In this document: positions 1 through 8,376 of the stretch, in pieces
Numbering within the stretch: the stretch's first letter is position 1
Layout of the letters: each line of letters opens with the position of its first letter
From: JAXMCK01 sp046349395
GTDB taxonomy: Bacteria > Pseudomonadota > Alphaproteobacteria > Geminicoccales > Geminicoccaceae
Direction of reading: 5' to 3'
Assembly (NCBI GenBank): GCA_046349395.1
Contig: JAXMCK010000011.1
Span: 62,001 to 126,000 of the forward strand
Length of the DNA: 64,000 nt
The notes under the pieces: generated by a model
Database searches by the model: none
What the model was told of the DNA's origin: nothing
What the model saw: the letters and a program-made list of their open reading frames with translations, nothing else
Position numbers and translations under genes: made by a program

Positions 1-363
1 GACGAGGCCTCGCTCGTCACCGGCTACAATGTCGAATACAGCTCGATGGCCTTCGCCCTCTTCTTCCTGGGCGAATACGCCAACATGATCCTGATGAGTG
101 CGATCGCCTCGGTGCTGTTCCTCGGCGGCTGGCTGGCCCCTTTCAACCTGTGGCCGCTGACCCTGATCCCGGGGGCGATCTGGTTCATCCTCAAGATCTG
201 CTGCGTGCTGTTCGTGTTCTTCTGGGCCCGGGCGACGCTGCCCCGCTACCGCTACGACCAGCTGATGCGGCTGGGCTGGAAGGTGTTCCTGCCCCTGTCG
301 CTCCTCTGGCTCGTGCTGACCGCGGGTTTCCTCGTCACATTCGATCTGCTTCCGGCGCGCTGA
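1..363 (+). CDS. nuoH: NADH-quinone oxidoreductase subunit H, C-terminal part (5' end outside window)
   Basis: This is the C-terminal ~120 residues of NuoH, the membrane subunit that forms the quinone-binding chamber of respiratory complex I together with NuoB and NuoD. The reading frame is open from the first base, and the segment with EYSSMAFALFFLGEYANM is the strongly conserved NuoH signature; three hydrophobic helices follow before the stop. The first part of the gene is outside the window. It is followed at once by nuoI, in the usual bacterial nuo order. Identity is secure; only length and start are unknown. Confidence 0.97.
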   Translation, partial: DEASLVTGYNVEYSSMAFALFFLGEYANMILMSAIASVLFLGGWLAPFNLWPLTLIPGAIWFILKICCVLFVFFWARATLPRYRYDQLMRLGWKVFLPLSLLWLVLTAGFLVTFDLLPAR

Positions 364-390
364 CGGGTGTAGCGGAAGGGTAAGGCAGGC

Positions 391-879
391 ATGGTGTCCT
401 TCGACAATGTCGCGCGCACGCTGCTCTGGCAGGAGCTGGTCAGCGGGTTCACGATGACCTTCCGCTACATGTTCAAGCGGAAGGTCACGCTCAACTACCC
501 CTACGAGAAGGGGCCGCTCAGCCCGCGCTTCCGCGGCGAGCACGCGCTCCGCCGCTATCCCAACGGCGAGGAGCGCTGCATCGCCTGCAAGCTCTGCGAG
601 GCGATCTGCCCGGCCCAGGCGATCACGATCGAGAGCGAGCCCCGTGCCGACGGCCAGAGGCGGACGACCCGCTACGACATCGACATGACGAAGTGCATCT
701 ATTGCGGCTTCTGCGAGCAGGCCTGCCCGGTCGATGCCATCGTCGAGGGTCCGAACTACGAATTCGCCGCAGAGACCCGCGAGGAGCTTTTCTACGACAA
801 GGAGAAGCTGCTTGCGAACGGCGACCGCTGGGAGCGTGAGATCGCGGCGAACCTTGCCGCGGATGCGCCCTACCGGTAA
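391..879 (+). CDS. nuoI: NADH-quinone oxidoreductase subunit I (two 4Fe-4S clusters)
   Basis: NuoI carries clusters N6a and N6b, which pass electrons from NuoG to N2 in NuoB at the junction between the peripheral and membrane arms of complex I. The 162-residue protein, normal for alphaproteobacteria, shows two ferredoxin-type motifs: CIACKLCEAICP near the middle and CIYCGFCEQACP about 40 residues later, together supplying eight cysteine ligands. The N-terminal part is an amphipathic, membrane-associated segment. It lies 27 bp after nuoH and 54 bp before nuoJ, in the same operon. Confidence 0.98.
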   Translation: MVSFDNVARTLLWQELVSGFTMTFRYMFKRKVTLNYPYEKGPLSPRFRGEHALRRYPNGEERCIACKLCEAICPAQAITIESEPRADGQRRTTRYDIDMTKCIYCGFCEQACPVDAIVEGPNYEFAAETREELFYDKEKLLANGDRWEREIAANLAADAPYR

Positions 880-933
880 CCGGACGGCACCCGGCCAGAT
901 ACGAGGAAACGGCGCCTCGCGGCGAGACCGATC

Positions 934-1539
934 ATGACGCTACAGCTGCTCGTCTTCTACATCCTCGCCGCCGTCACGGTGGCCTCGGGCGTCATGGTGG
1001 TGACCGCACGCAACCCGGTCCACTCGGTGCTCTGGCTGATCCTGGCCTTCTTCAACGCCGCCGGCCTCTTCGTCCTGATCGGGGCCGAGTTCCTGGCGAT
1101 GGTGCTGGTCGTCGTCTATGTCGGCGCGGTGGCGGTGCTCTTCCTGTTCGTCGTCATGATGCTCGACATCAATTTCGACGAGCTGCGCGAAGGGTTCATG
1201 CGCTACCTCACGGTCGGCCTGCTGATCGGCATCGTGCTCCTGGCCGAGCTCGTCTTCGTCGGTGGCACTTGGGTCCTGGCCACGCCGGCCGCACCCGTCG
1301 CCACCGCGACCCCGCCCGGCATCACCAATACCGAGGCGATCGGCGACCTGCTCTTCACCAACTACTTCTACCTGTTCCAGACGGCGGGCCTCATCCTGCT
1401 GGTCGCCATCATCGGCGCCATCACGCTGACGCTTCGGGTGCGACCCGGCGGCAAGCGGCAGGTGATCGGCCGGCAGGTGGCCCGCAAGCGGGTCGACTCG
1501 GTCGAGCTGCGCAAGATCCGCCCGGGGAGCGGCCTCTGA
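934..1539 (+). CDS. nuoJ: NADH-quinone oxidoreductase subunit J
   Basis: NuoJ is a membrane-arm subunit of complex I that takes part in the hydrophilic axis coupling quinone reduction to proton pumping. The 201-residue product has five predicted hydrophobic helices. The third contains the conserved glycine-rich stretch VVVYVGAVAVLFLFVVMM, whose helix break (pi-bulge) is typical of the family. A short, basic C-terminal tail follows the last helix. The stop codon overlaps the start of nuoK by one base (TGATG), so translation of the two is probably coupled. Confidence 0.97.
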   Translation: MTLQLLVFYILAAVTVASGVMVVTARNPVHSVLWLILAFFNAAGLFVLIGAEFLAMVLVVVYVGAVAVLFLFVVMMLDINFDELREGFMRYLTVGLLIGIVLLAELVFVGGTWVLATPAAPVATATPPGITNTEAIGDLLFTNYFYLFQTAGLILLVAIIGAITLTLRVRPGGKRQVIGRQVARKRVDSVELRKIRPGSGL

Positions 1540-1847
1540 TGGCGGTGGCACTCTCGCACTACCTGACGCTGGCGGCGATCCTCTTCACCACCGGCGTGTT
1601 CGGCATCTTCCTGAACCGGAAGAACGTCATCATCATCCTGATGTCGATCGAGCTGATCCTGCTCGCGGTGAACATCAATTTCGTCGCCTTCTCGGCGTTC
1701 CTCGGCGACCTCGCCGGGCAAATCTTCGCCATGTTCATCTTGACGGTCGCCGCCGGCGAGGCGGCGATCGGGCTCGCCATCGTCGTCGTCTACTTCCGCA
1801 ACCGCGGCTCGATCGAGGTCGAGGACATCAATCTGATGAAGGGCTGA
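1539..1847 (+). CDS. nuoK: NADH-quinone oxidoreductase subunit K
   Basis: NuoK is a small MrpC-like membrane subunit of complex I that lies between NuoJ and the antiporter-like subunits and carries proton-channel glutamates. The 102 residues form three helices. Conserved acidic residues are visible in MSIELILLAVNINFV (helix 2) and in TVAAGEAAIGLAIVV (helix 3). The start used is the ATG overlapping the nuoJ stop; it gives the family's usual length of about 101 residues, and a longer upstream extension in this frame would only be nuoJ sequence out of frame. Confidence 0.97.
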   Translation: MAVALSHYLTLAAILFTTGVFGIFLNRKNVIIILMSIELILLAVNINFVAFSAFLGDLAGQIFAMFILTVAAGEAAIGLAIVVVYFRNRGSIEVEDINLMKG

Positions 1848-1856
1848 GGCGGGTCG

Positions 1857-3782
1857 ATGCTGCAGGTCCTGCTGGTCTTCTCCCCGCTTCTGGGCTCGAT
1901 CCTGGCCGGGCTGTTCGGTCGCCAGCTCGGCGATCGCGGCTCGCAGCTGGTTACCTGCGGGTTGATGGGCCTCTCCGCCCTGATGGCGTGGGTGAACTTC
2001 TTCGCCAATGCGGGTGAGCCCGTCTTCACCGTGCCGGTGATGACCTGGATCCATGTCGGCAGCTTCGAGGTCGACTGGACGCTACGCATCGACACGCTGT
2101 CGACCGTGATGATGCTGGTCGTCAGCTTCATCAGCTTCCTGATCCACGTCTACTCCGTGGGCTACATGTCCCACGACCACAGCATCCCGCGGTTCATGAG
2201 CTATCTCTCGCTCTTCACCTTCGCGATGCTGATGCTGGTGACCTCCGACAATCTTCTCCAGCTGTTCTTCGGCTGGGAAGGGGTGGGCGTCGCCTCCTAT
2301 CTGCTGATCGGCTTCTGGTACACGAAGCCGTCCGCCTGTGCGGCCGCCATCAAGGCCTTCATCGTCAACCGGGTCGGCGACCTGTCGCTGGTGCTGGGCA
2401 TCGGTGCCATCTACCTCGTCTTCGACACGGTCCAGTACGACGTCATCTTCAGGAACGTGCCCGACATGGTCGGCACGAACATCCTGGCCTTCGGTCGCGA
2501 GTTCGGCACGCTGAACCTGATCGGGGTGCTGCTGTTCATCGGTGCCATGGGCAAGTCGGCGCAGCTGTTCCTGCACACCTGGCTGCCGGACGCCATGGAG
2601 GGCCCGACCCCGGTCTCGGCCCTGATCCATGCCGCGACGATGGTGACGGCCGGCGTCTTCCTCGTGGCGCGCTTCTCGCCGCTCTACGAGTTCGCCCCCG
2701 CCGCATTGGCGATGGTGACCTTCATCGGCGCCTCGACGGCGATCTTCGCCGCCACGGTCGGCCTGACCCAGTTCGACATCAAGCGGGTCATCGCGTATTC
2801 GACCTGCTCGCAGCTGGGCTACATGTTCTTCGCCTGCGGTGTCGGCGCCTACTCGGCCGGCATATTCCACCTCTTCACCCACGCCTTCTTCAAGGCGCTG
2901 CTGTTCCTGGGTGCGGGCTCGGTCATTCACGCCATGTCCGACGAGCAGGACATGCGGCGCATGGGCGGCATCTGGAGCCATATCAAGATCACCTATGCCG
3001 TGATGTGGGTCGGCACGCTGGCGCTGATCGGCTTCCCCGGGTTCGCCGGCTTCTTCTCGAAGGACGCAGTGCTGGAAGCCGCCTGGGCCTCGCACAATGA
3101 CTTCCACCTCTACGCCTTCTGGATGGGCGAGCTGGCGGCGGTGCTGACCGCCTTCTACTCGGGCCGGCTGATATGGCTGACCTTCCACGGCAAGCCCCGG
3201 GCGTCGCACGAGGTCATGCACCACGTCCACGAGAGCCCGCCGGTCATGCTGGTGCCGCTCATCGTGCTGGCGGTAGGTGCGGTGGTCTCGGGCTTCTGGA
3301 TGCTCGGCATGATCAACGCCGAGGACAATTTCTGGGCCGGCGCCATCTTCACCAGCGAAGAGAACCACGTTCTGCATGCCATGCACGAGGTGCCTTTCCT
3401 CGTGAAGATGGCCCCCATCGTCGCCATGGCCGTCGGCCTCGGCTTCTCCTGGTACTGCTATATCGGCAATCCGGGCCTGTCGGTGCGGATCGCGGAGATG
3501 GCGGGACCGATCAACACCTTCTTCTACAACAAGTGGTACTTCGACGAACTGTACGACCTGCTCTTCGTCCGTAGTGCCAAGGCCATCGGGCTCGCACTCT
3601 GGCAGGGTGGCGACGTCGGCATCATCGACCGGCTCGGTCCCGACGGCATCGCGGCCTCTGCCCTGTCGACGGCCCGTCGCGCGGTCCGCATGCAGACCGG
3701 CTACGTCTACCACTACGCCTTCGCCATGATCATCGGGGTGGCCGCCCTGGTGACCTGGTATCTCTTCGTGACGGCAGGGTAG
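1857..3782 (+). CDS. nuoL: NADH-quinone oxidoreductase subunit L (distal antiporter-like proton pump)
   Basis: NuoL is the most distal proton-pumping subunit of complex I and carries the long lateral helix running along the membrane arm. The 641-residue product has the expected length. The conserved pumping residues are visible: glutamate in FFGWEGVGVASYLLIGFW, lysine in GAMGKSAQLFLHTWLPDAM, and the downstream histidine/lysine-rich helices. The C-terminal third, with a long amphipathic segment before the final helix, corresponds to the lateral helix. It begins 9 bp after nuoK and ends 5 bp before nuoM. Confidence 0.98.
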   Translation: MLQVLLVFSPLLGSILAGLFGRQLGDRGSQLVTCGLMGLSALMAWVNFFANAGEPVFTVPVMTWIHVGSFEVDWTLRIDTLSTVMMLVVSFISFLIHVYSVGYMSHDHSIPRFMSYLSLFTFAMLMLVTSDNLLQLFFGWEGVGVASYLLIGFWYTKPSACAAAIKAFIVNRVGDLSLVLGIGAIYLVFDTVQYDVIFRNVPDMVGTNILAFGREFGTLNLIGVLLFIGAMGKSAQLFLHTWLPDAMEGPTPVSALIHAATMVTAGVFLVARFSPLYEFAPAALAMVTFIGASTAIFAATVGLTQFDIKRVIAYSTCSQLGYMFFACGVGAYSAGIFHLFTHAFFKALLFLGAGSVIHAMSDEQDMRRMGGIWSHIKITYAVMWVGTLALIGFPGFAGFFSKDAVLEAAWASHNDFHLYAFWMGELAAVLTAFYSGRLIWLTFHGKPRASHEVMHHVHESPPVMLVPLIVLAVGAVVSGFWMLGMINAEDNFWAGAIFTSEENHVLHAMHEVPFLVKMAPIVAMAVGLGFSWYCYIGNPGLSVRIAEMAGPINTFFYNKWYFDELYDLLFVRSAKAIGLALWQGGDVGIIDRLGPDGIAASALSTARRAVRMQTGYVYHYAFAMIIGVAALVTWYLFVTAG

Positions 3783-3787
3783 ATCCG

Positions 3788-5302
3788 ATGGGCGATTGGC
3801 CTCTCCTCTCCCTCGTCACCTTCCTGCCTCTGGTCGGTGCCGCCTTCATCGCCTTCATCAAGGGCGAGCCCGACGTCGTCGAGCGCAACGCCCGCGCTGT
3901 GGCGCTGTGGACGTCGCTCGTCACCTTCGTGCTCTCGCTGCTGATCTGGGCGAATTTCGACCCTAGCCAGGGCGGCTTCCAGCTCGTCGAGCGCAGCGAA
4001 TGGCTGCCGAGCCTCGGCATCTCCTATCACATGGGTGTCGACGGCATCTCGATCTGGTTCATCCTGCTTTCGACGCTGCTGACACTCGTCGTCGTCATTG
4101 GTTCCTGGCACTCGGTGCACAGCCGGGTGAAGGAGTACATGATGGCGTTCCTCGTCATGGACACGCTGATGGTCGGCGTGTTCTGTGCCTTGGACTCCAT
4201 TCTCTTCTACGTCTTCTTCGAGGGCATCCTCATCCCGATGTATCTGATCATCGGAATCTGGGGCGGCCCGCGGCGGATCTACGCCTCCTTCAAGTTCTTC
4301 CTGTATACGCTGCTGGGCTCGGTGCTGTTCCTGGTCGCCATCTTGGTGATCTACTACAACACCGGAACCACGAGCATTCCGGACATCTTCACGAAGCTGG
4401 CCGAGGCACCGATCGATCCCGGCGTCCAGAAGCTGCTCTGGGTCGCGATGTTCGCTTCCTTCGCCGTGAAGGTGCCGATGTGGCCCTTCCACACCTGGCT
4501 GCCCGACGCCCACGTCGAAGCGCCCACGGCCGGCTCGGTGCTGCTGGCGGGCGTGCTCTTGAAGCTCGGCGGCTACGGCTTCCTCCGCTTCGCCCTGCCG
4601 ATGCTGCCCGACGCGTCGGCCTTCTTCGCGCCTTTCGTCTTCACGCTCAGCATCGTGGCCATCGTCTACACCTCGCTCGTGGCCCTGATGCAGAACGACA
4701 TGAAGAAGCTGATCGCCTACTCGTCGGTGGCCCATATGGGCATCGTGACGATTGGCATCTTCACGCCGAACGCGCTCGGGATCGCCGGCAGCGTGGTGCA
4801 GATGCTGAGCCACGGCGTCGTCTCGGCCGCCCTCTTCATGGTCGTCGGCGTTGTCTACGACCGTGTCCACAGCCGTGAGATCGCGAGCTATGGCGGCCTT
4901 GCCGAGCGGATGCCGGCCTACGCGCTCGTCTTCATGCTGTTCATGCTGGCCTCGGTCGGCCTGCCCGGCACCTCGGGCTTCGTCGGCGAGGTGCTGGTCA
5001 TCGTCGGCGTGTACCAGGTCTCCTCGTGGGTGGCGCTCTTCGCCGCGACGGGCATGATCCTGGGTGCCGCCTACATGCTCTGGCTCTATCGCCGGGTCAT
5101 CTTCGGCGCGCTGGTCAAGGACAACCTCAAGGTGCTGCTCGACCTGCGGCCCAACGAGGTGGTTGCGTTCGCGCCGCTTCTCGCCCTGGCAATCGTCATG
5201 GGCGTGTATCCATCCCTGTTCCTCGATCCGATGCACGCCTCCATCAACCAGCTCCTGGCCCAGATCGGGGTCGACGGGGCTTCCAATCTCGCCTTGCGCT
5301 GA
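3788..5302 (+). CDS. nuoM: NADH-quinone oxidoreductase subunit M
   Basis: NuoM is the second antiporter-like proton-pumping subunit of complex I, positioned between NuoL and NuoN. The product has 504 residues and about 14 helices. The conserved glutamate lies in YVFFEGILIPMYLIIGIW, and the lysine and following helix in FAVKVPMWPFHTWLPDAH. Gene order (L-M-N) and close spacing show that it is translated from the complex I operon. Confidence 0.98.
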   Translation: MGDWPLLSLVTFLPLVGAAFIAFIKGEPDVVERNARAVALWTSLVTFVLSLLIWANFDPSQGGFQLVERSEWLPSLGISYHMGVDGISIWFILLSTLLTLVVVIGSWHSVHSRVKEYMMAFLVMDTLMVGVFCALDSILFYVFFEGILIPMYLIIGIWGGPRRIYASFKFFLYTLLGSVLFLVAILVIYYNTGTTSIPDIFTKLAEAPIDPGVQKLLWVAMFASFAVKVPMWPFHTWLPDAHVEAPTAGSVLLAGVLLKLGGYGFLRFALPMLPDASAFFAPFVFTLSIVAIVYTSLVALMQNDMKKLIAYSSVAHMGIVTIGIFTPNALGIAGSVVQMLSHGVVSAALFMVVGVVYDRVHSREIASYGGLAERMPAYALVFMLFMLASVGLPGTSGFVGEVLVIVGVYQVSSWVALFAATGMILGAAYMLWLYRRVIFGALVKDNLKVLLDLRPNEVVAFAPLLALAIVMGVYPSLFLDPMHASINQLLAQIGVDGASNLALR

Positions 5303-5316
5303 GACGGTAGGTAGTC

Positions 5317-6762
5317 ATGCCCCTCGATCTTGCGCCGGCCGTCGTCGAGGTCTTCCTGTTCCTCGCCGCGATGGTGCTCCTGCTGATCGGCGCGCTGCGC
5401 AACGACGACCGGGACCACCTGCTGACGCCTCTGACGGTGCTGGTCCTGCTGGTCGGTGCGGTGATCGCCCTGGCCCACGAGAAATCGCGGACGCTGGGCT
5501 TCGAGGGACATTTCGTCTTCGACGGGTTCGCGGCCTTGATGAAGGCTCTGATCCTCGTGGGTGCGGCCGGCAGTCTGCTGCTCGCCGGCGGCTACAACCG
5601 CGATCAGCACATCGAGCGGTTCGAGTTCCCGCTGCTGGCACTCTTCAGTGCCCTCGGCATGTGCATGATGGTCTCGGCCAACAGCTTCATCGCCCTTTAC
5701 ATGGCGCTGGAGCTGCAGAGTCTGCCGCTCTACGTGCTGGCGGCCCTGAACCGCGACAATCAGCGCTCGACCGAAGCCGGCCTCAAATACTTCGTGCTGG
5801 GCGCCCTGGCCTCAGGCCTGCTGCTCTATGGCTGCTCGCTCGTCTATGGCTTCACCGGCACGCTGAGCTTCGACGTGCTCGCCACCACCTTCGGCAGCGA
5901 GGGTCAGGCTCTGGCGTCGGGGGCCATCGTGGGGCTCGTGTTCATCGTGGCGGGTCTGGCGTTCAAGCTCGCGGCTGTGCCGTTCCACATGTGGACGCCC
6001 GACGTGTACGAGGGCGCGCCGACCCCGGTGACCGCGTTCATCGCGGGTGCTCCTAAGCTCGCCGCCATGGGCCTGACCCTGCGCGTCCTGATGGAGCCCT
6101 TCGGCCACTGGGCGGACCAGTGGGGGCAGGTCGTGGTCGTGATCTCGATCGCGTCCATGGGCCTCGGTGCCTTCGCCGCCATCGGCCAGAGCAACATCAA
6201 GCGGCTGATGGCCTATTCCGGCATCGCCAATATCGGCTTCGCGCTGGTCGGCGCCGCCGCGGGTTCCGTCGCCGGCGTGAACGGGGCGATGGTCTACATG
6301 GCCATCTATCTGATCACGACCGTCGGTACCTTCGCCTGCATCCTCCAGATGCGCCGTGACGGGGTGTATGTGGAGCGGATCGACGATCTGGCGGGGCTGT
6401 CGCAGACGCGTCCCGGCATGGCCCTGATGCTGGCGATCTTCATGTTCTCGCTGGCCGGCATTCCGCCCTTGGCCGGCTTCGTCTCCAAGCTCTACGTGTT
6501 CAAAGCCGCCATCGACGCCGGCCTCGTCAGTCTGGCGGTCATCGGCGTTGTCCTGTCGGTGGTGGGTGCCTACTACTACCTGCGCATCGTCAAGATCATG
6601 TACTTCGACACGCCGGCACCGGCGTTCGACGCGTCGCGCGATCCTGCACTCGGCAGTGTGGCTGCCGTCTGTGCCATCCTCGTGATGTTCTTCCTGGTGC
6701 CCTACTTCTCCTCGCCGCTCCTGAACAGCGCTCAGGCCGCGGCTCAGGCCCTGGCACCATGA
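5317..6762 (+). CDS. nuoN: NADH-quinone oxidoreductase subunit N
   Basis: NuoN is the third antiporter-like subunit and the last gene of the complex I operon. The 481-residue protein shows the family motifs LYMALELQSLPLYVLAAL (conserved Glu) and AFKLAAVPFHMWTPDVYEG (conserved Lys, with the HMWTPDVYEG signature). Its stop overlaps the birA start (ATGA), so the operon probably reads through into cofactor genes. This nuoN-birA-coaX-rnj arrangement recurs in alphaproteobacteria. Confidence 0.98.
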   Translation: MPLDLAPAVVEVFLFLAAMVLLLIGALRNDDRDHLLTPLTVLVLLVGAVIALAHEKSRTLGFEGHFVFDGFAALMKALILVGAAGSLLLAGGYNRDQHIERFEFPLLALFSALGMCMMVSANSFIALYMALELQSLPLYVLAALNRDNQRSTEAGLKYFVLGALASGLLLYGCSLVYGFTGTLSFDVLATTFGSEGQALASGAIVGLVFIVAGLAFKLAAVPFHMWTPDVYEGAPTPVTAFIAGAPKLAAMGLTLRVLMEPFGHWADQWGQVVVVISIASMGLGAFAAIGQSNIKRLMAYSGIANIGFALVGAAAGSVAGVNGAMVYMAIYLITTVGTFACILQMRRDGVYVERIDDLAGLSQTRPGMALMLAIFMFSLAGIPPLAGFVSKLYVFKAAIDAGLVSLAVIGVVLSVVGAYYYLRIVKIMYFDTPAPAFDASRDPALGSVAAVCAILVMFFLVPYFSSPLLNSAQAAAQALAP

Positions 6763-7499
6763 CAGGCCGCCCGCTGCCGGGCGGGTTCCGCCTGGAGCGG
6801 CTCTGGACGGTCGCGAGCACCAACGATGTGGCGCGGTCGAGAGGCGAGGCCGGCGAACTCGAAGGTCTCGTCGTCACCGCCGTCGAGCAGACCGCCGGTC
6901 GTGGTCGCTATGGACGCAACTGGACCTCGCCTGCAGGCAATCTCTACCTTTCCCTGCTGCTGCGCCCAAACGTACCGCTGGCGGAAACGGGAAGCGTGTC
7001 GCTGATCCTGGCTCTCGCCATGGCGGAAGCGATCGAGGACGCGACGGAGGGGCGGCTGCAGCCGCGGGTGAAGTGGCCGAACGATCTCCTCCTCGGCCGG
7101 GCCAAGATCGCCGGCATCCTGCTGGAAGGCGATCCGCGCTTCCTGGTCGCCGGAATCGGGGTAAACCTGATGCTGAGCCCGGAGGGAGCGCCCTATCCGG
7201 TCGGATCGCTCGCGGCGGCGGGCGAGGAGGGAGTGACACCCGACTTCCTGCTCGCGGCGTTCCTGGAGCGGCTGCGGCCGCGCTACGATCGATGGCGCGA
7301 AAGCGGCTTCTCCGGCCAACGGACGGAATGGCTGGCTCGTGCCGCCGGCATCGGCGAGCCGGCGGTCCTACGGCTGGGCACGGAGGAGCGGCGCGGCACG
7401 CTGGCCGACGTGGGCGAGGACGGCTCCATCCTGCTGGCGAACGCCATGGGATGCATGGAACGGTTCACGGCCGGCGAGCTATTCTTCGGCGACTCCTGA
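6759..7499 (+). CDS. birA: Biotin--[acetyl-CoA-carboxylase] ligase, class I (no DNA-binding domain)
   Basis: This enzyme attaches biotin to the carrier protein of acetyl-CoA carboxylase and related enzymes through biotinyl-AMP. The 246 residues start directly in the catalytic domain. The ATP/biotin-binding signature GRGRYGRNWTSPAGN lies around residues 47-61 and KWPNDLLLG around 106-114; a small C-terminal SH3-like domain follows. Unlike E. coli BirA there is no N-terminal helix-turn-helix, so it should not act as the biotin operon repressor. The ATG overlaps the nuoN stop by 4 bp. Confidence 0.95.
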   Translation: MTGRPLPGGFRLERLWTVASTNDVARSRGEAGELEGLVVTAVEQTAGRGRYGRNWTSPAGNLYLSLLLRPNVPLAETGSVSLILALAMAEAIEDATEGRLQPRVKWPNDLLLGRAKIAGILLEGDPRFLVAGIGVNLMLSPEGAPYPVGSLAAAGEEGVTPDFLLAAFLERLRPRYDRWRESGFSGQRTEWLARAAGIGEPAVLRLGTEERRGTLADVGEDGSILLANAMGCMERFTAGELFFGDS

Positions 7500-7578
7500 C
7501 GCCATTCCCCCTAGAGGCTGGTAAGCCGGAGCGTTGACGGCTATCAGCCGGCCCCCGGACGGGATCGGAACGACACGC

Positions 7579-8376
7579 ATGCTGCTCGCCATCGACGTCG
7601 GCAACACCAACACGGTGTTCGCGCTCTTTGAGGAGCGTGCACAGCTGGGGCAGTGGCGACTGTCGACCATTCGCGAGCGGACCGCGGACGAGTATGCGGC
7701 GGCCCTGTCCCAGCTGATGGGTCTCAAGGGCTACCGCCACCAGGACGTCGACTCCGTCCTGATCTCGTCGGTGGTGCCGCAGGCGAACACGCCGCTGCGC
7801 TGGATGGCCAGGGACTTCCTGAACTGCAAGGCGCACGTCGTCGGCGACGATCTGGCCTATCCAATCGAGATCAAGCTCGACAATCCGCGCGAGGTCGGTG
7901 CCGACCGTGTGGTCAACGCAATCGCCGCCAAGAGGCGCTATAGGCTGCCGCTGGTGATCGTCGATTTCGGCACCGCCACCACCTTCGACGTGGTCGACGA
8001 GTCGGGGGCCTATTGCGGCGGTGCGATCTGTGCCGGGATCAATCTCTCGCTCGAGGCGTTGGCACGGGCGGCCGCCAAGCTGCCGCGGATCGCCGTCGAG
8101 AAGCCGGCGCGCGCGATCGGCCGCAACACGATCGAGGCCATGCAGTCCGGTGTCTATTGGGGTTATGTCGGCTTGATCGAAGGGCTGCTGTCGAGGATCG
8201 CGCGTGAGTACGGCAAGGAGATGACGGTGGTCGGTACCGGCGGTCTGGCACCGCTCTTCGCGAACGGCTGCCCTGCCATCACCCATGTCGATTCCGACCT
8301 GACGATGGCGGGGCTGCTGGAATTCTACGAGCTGAACCGCGATCGGGTCCGTCGGCCTGCGGCCAACGCCGCATGA
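7579..8376 (+). CDS. coaX: Type III pantothenate kinase
   Basis: CoaX phosphorylates pantothenate, the first step of coenzyme A synthesis. It belongs to the ASKHA fold and is not inhibited by CoA like CoaA. The phosphate-binding motif DVGNTNTVFALF lies right at the N-terminus, and GADRVVNAIAA and VDFGTATTFDVV (second phosphate loop and substrate region) follow. The ATG chosen puts MLLAIDVGNTN at the start, as in characterised family members, and gives 265 residues; an in-frame TTG at 7534 would add 15 residues lacking family similarity. The stop overlaps the rnj start. Confidence 0.95.
   Translation: MLLAIDVGNTNTVFALFEERAQLGQWRLSTIRERTADEYAAALSQLMGLKGYRHQDVDSVLISSVVPQANTPLRWMARDFLNCKAHVVGDDLAYPIEIKLDNPREVGADRVVNAIAAKRRYRLPLVIVDFGTATTFDVVDESGAYCGGAICAGINLSLEALARAAAKLPRIAVEKPARAIGRNTIEAMQSGVYWGYVGLIEGLLSRIAREYGKEMTVVGTGGLAPLFANGCPAITHVDSDLTMAGLLEFYELNRDRVRRPAANAA

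Noticed and set aside
2082..3713. Long open frame on the minus strand opposite nuoL (543 codons), and similar long minus-strand frames opposite nuoM and dnaE
   Set aside because: They are shadows of strongly conserved genes in GC-rich DNA: composition is rich in Arg/His/Asp/Gln/Glu, with no domain, no plausible start region and full overlap with the real genes.
7534..7578. Upstream TTG start for coaX
   Set aside because: It would add 15 residues lacking similarity to the family; the ATG at 7579 places the DVGNTN motif at the proper distance from the N-terminus.
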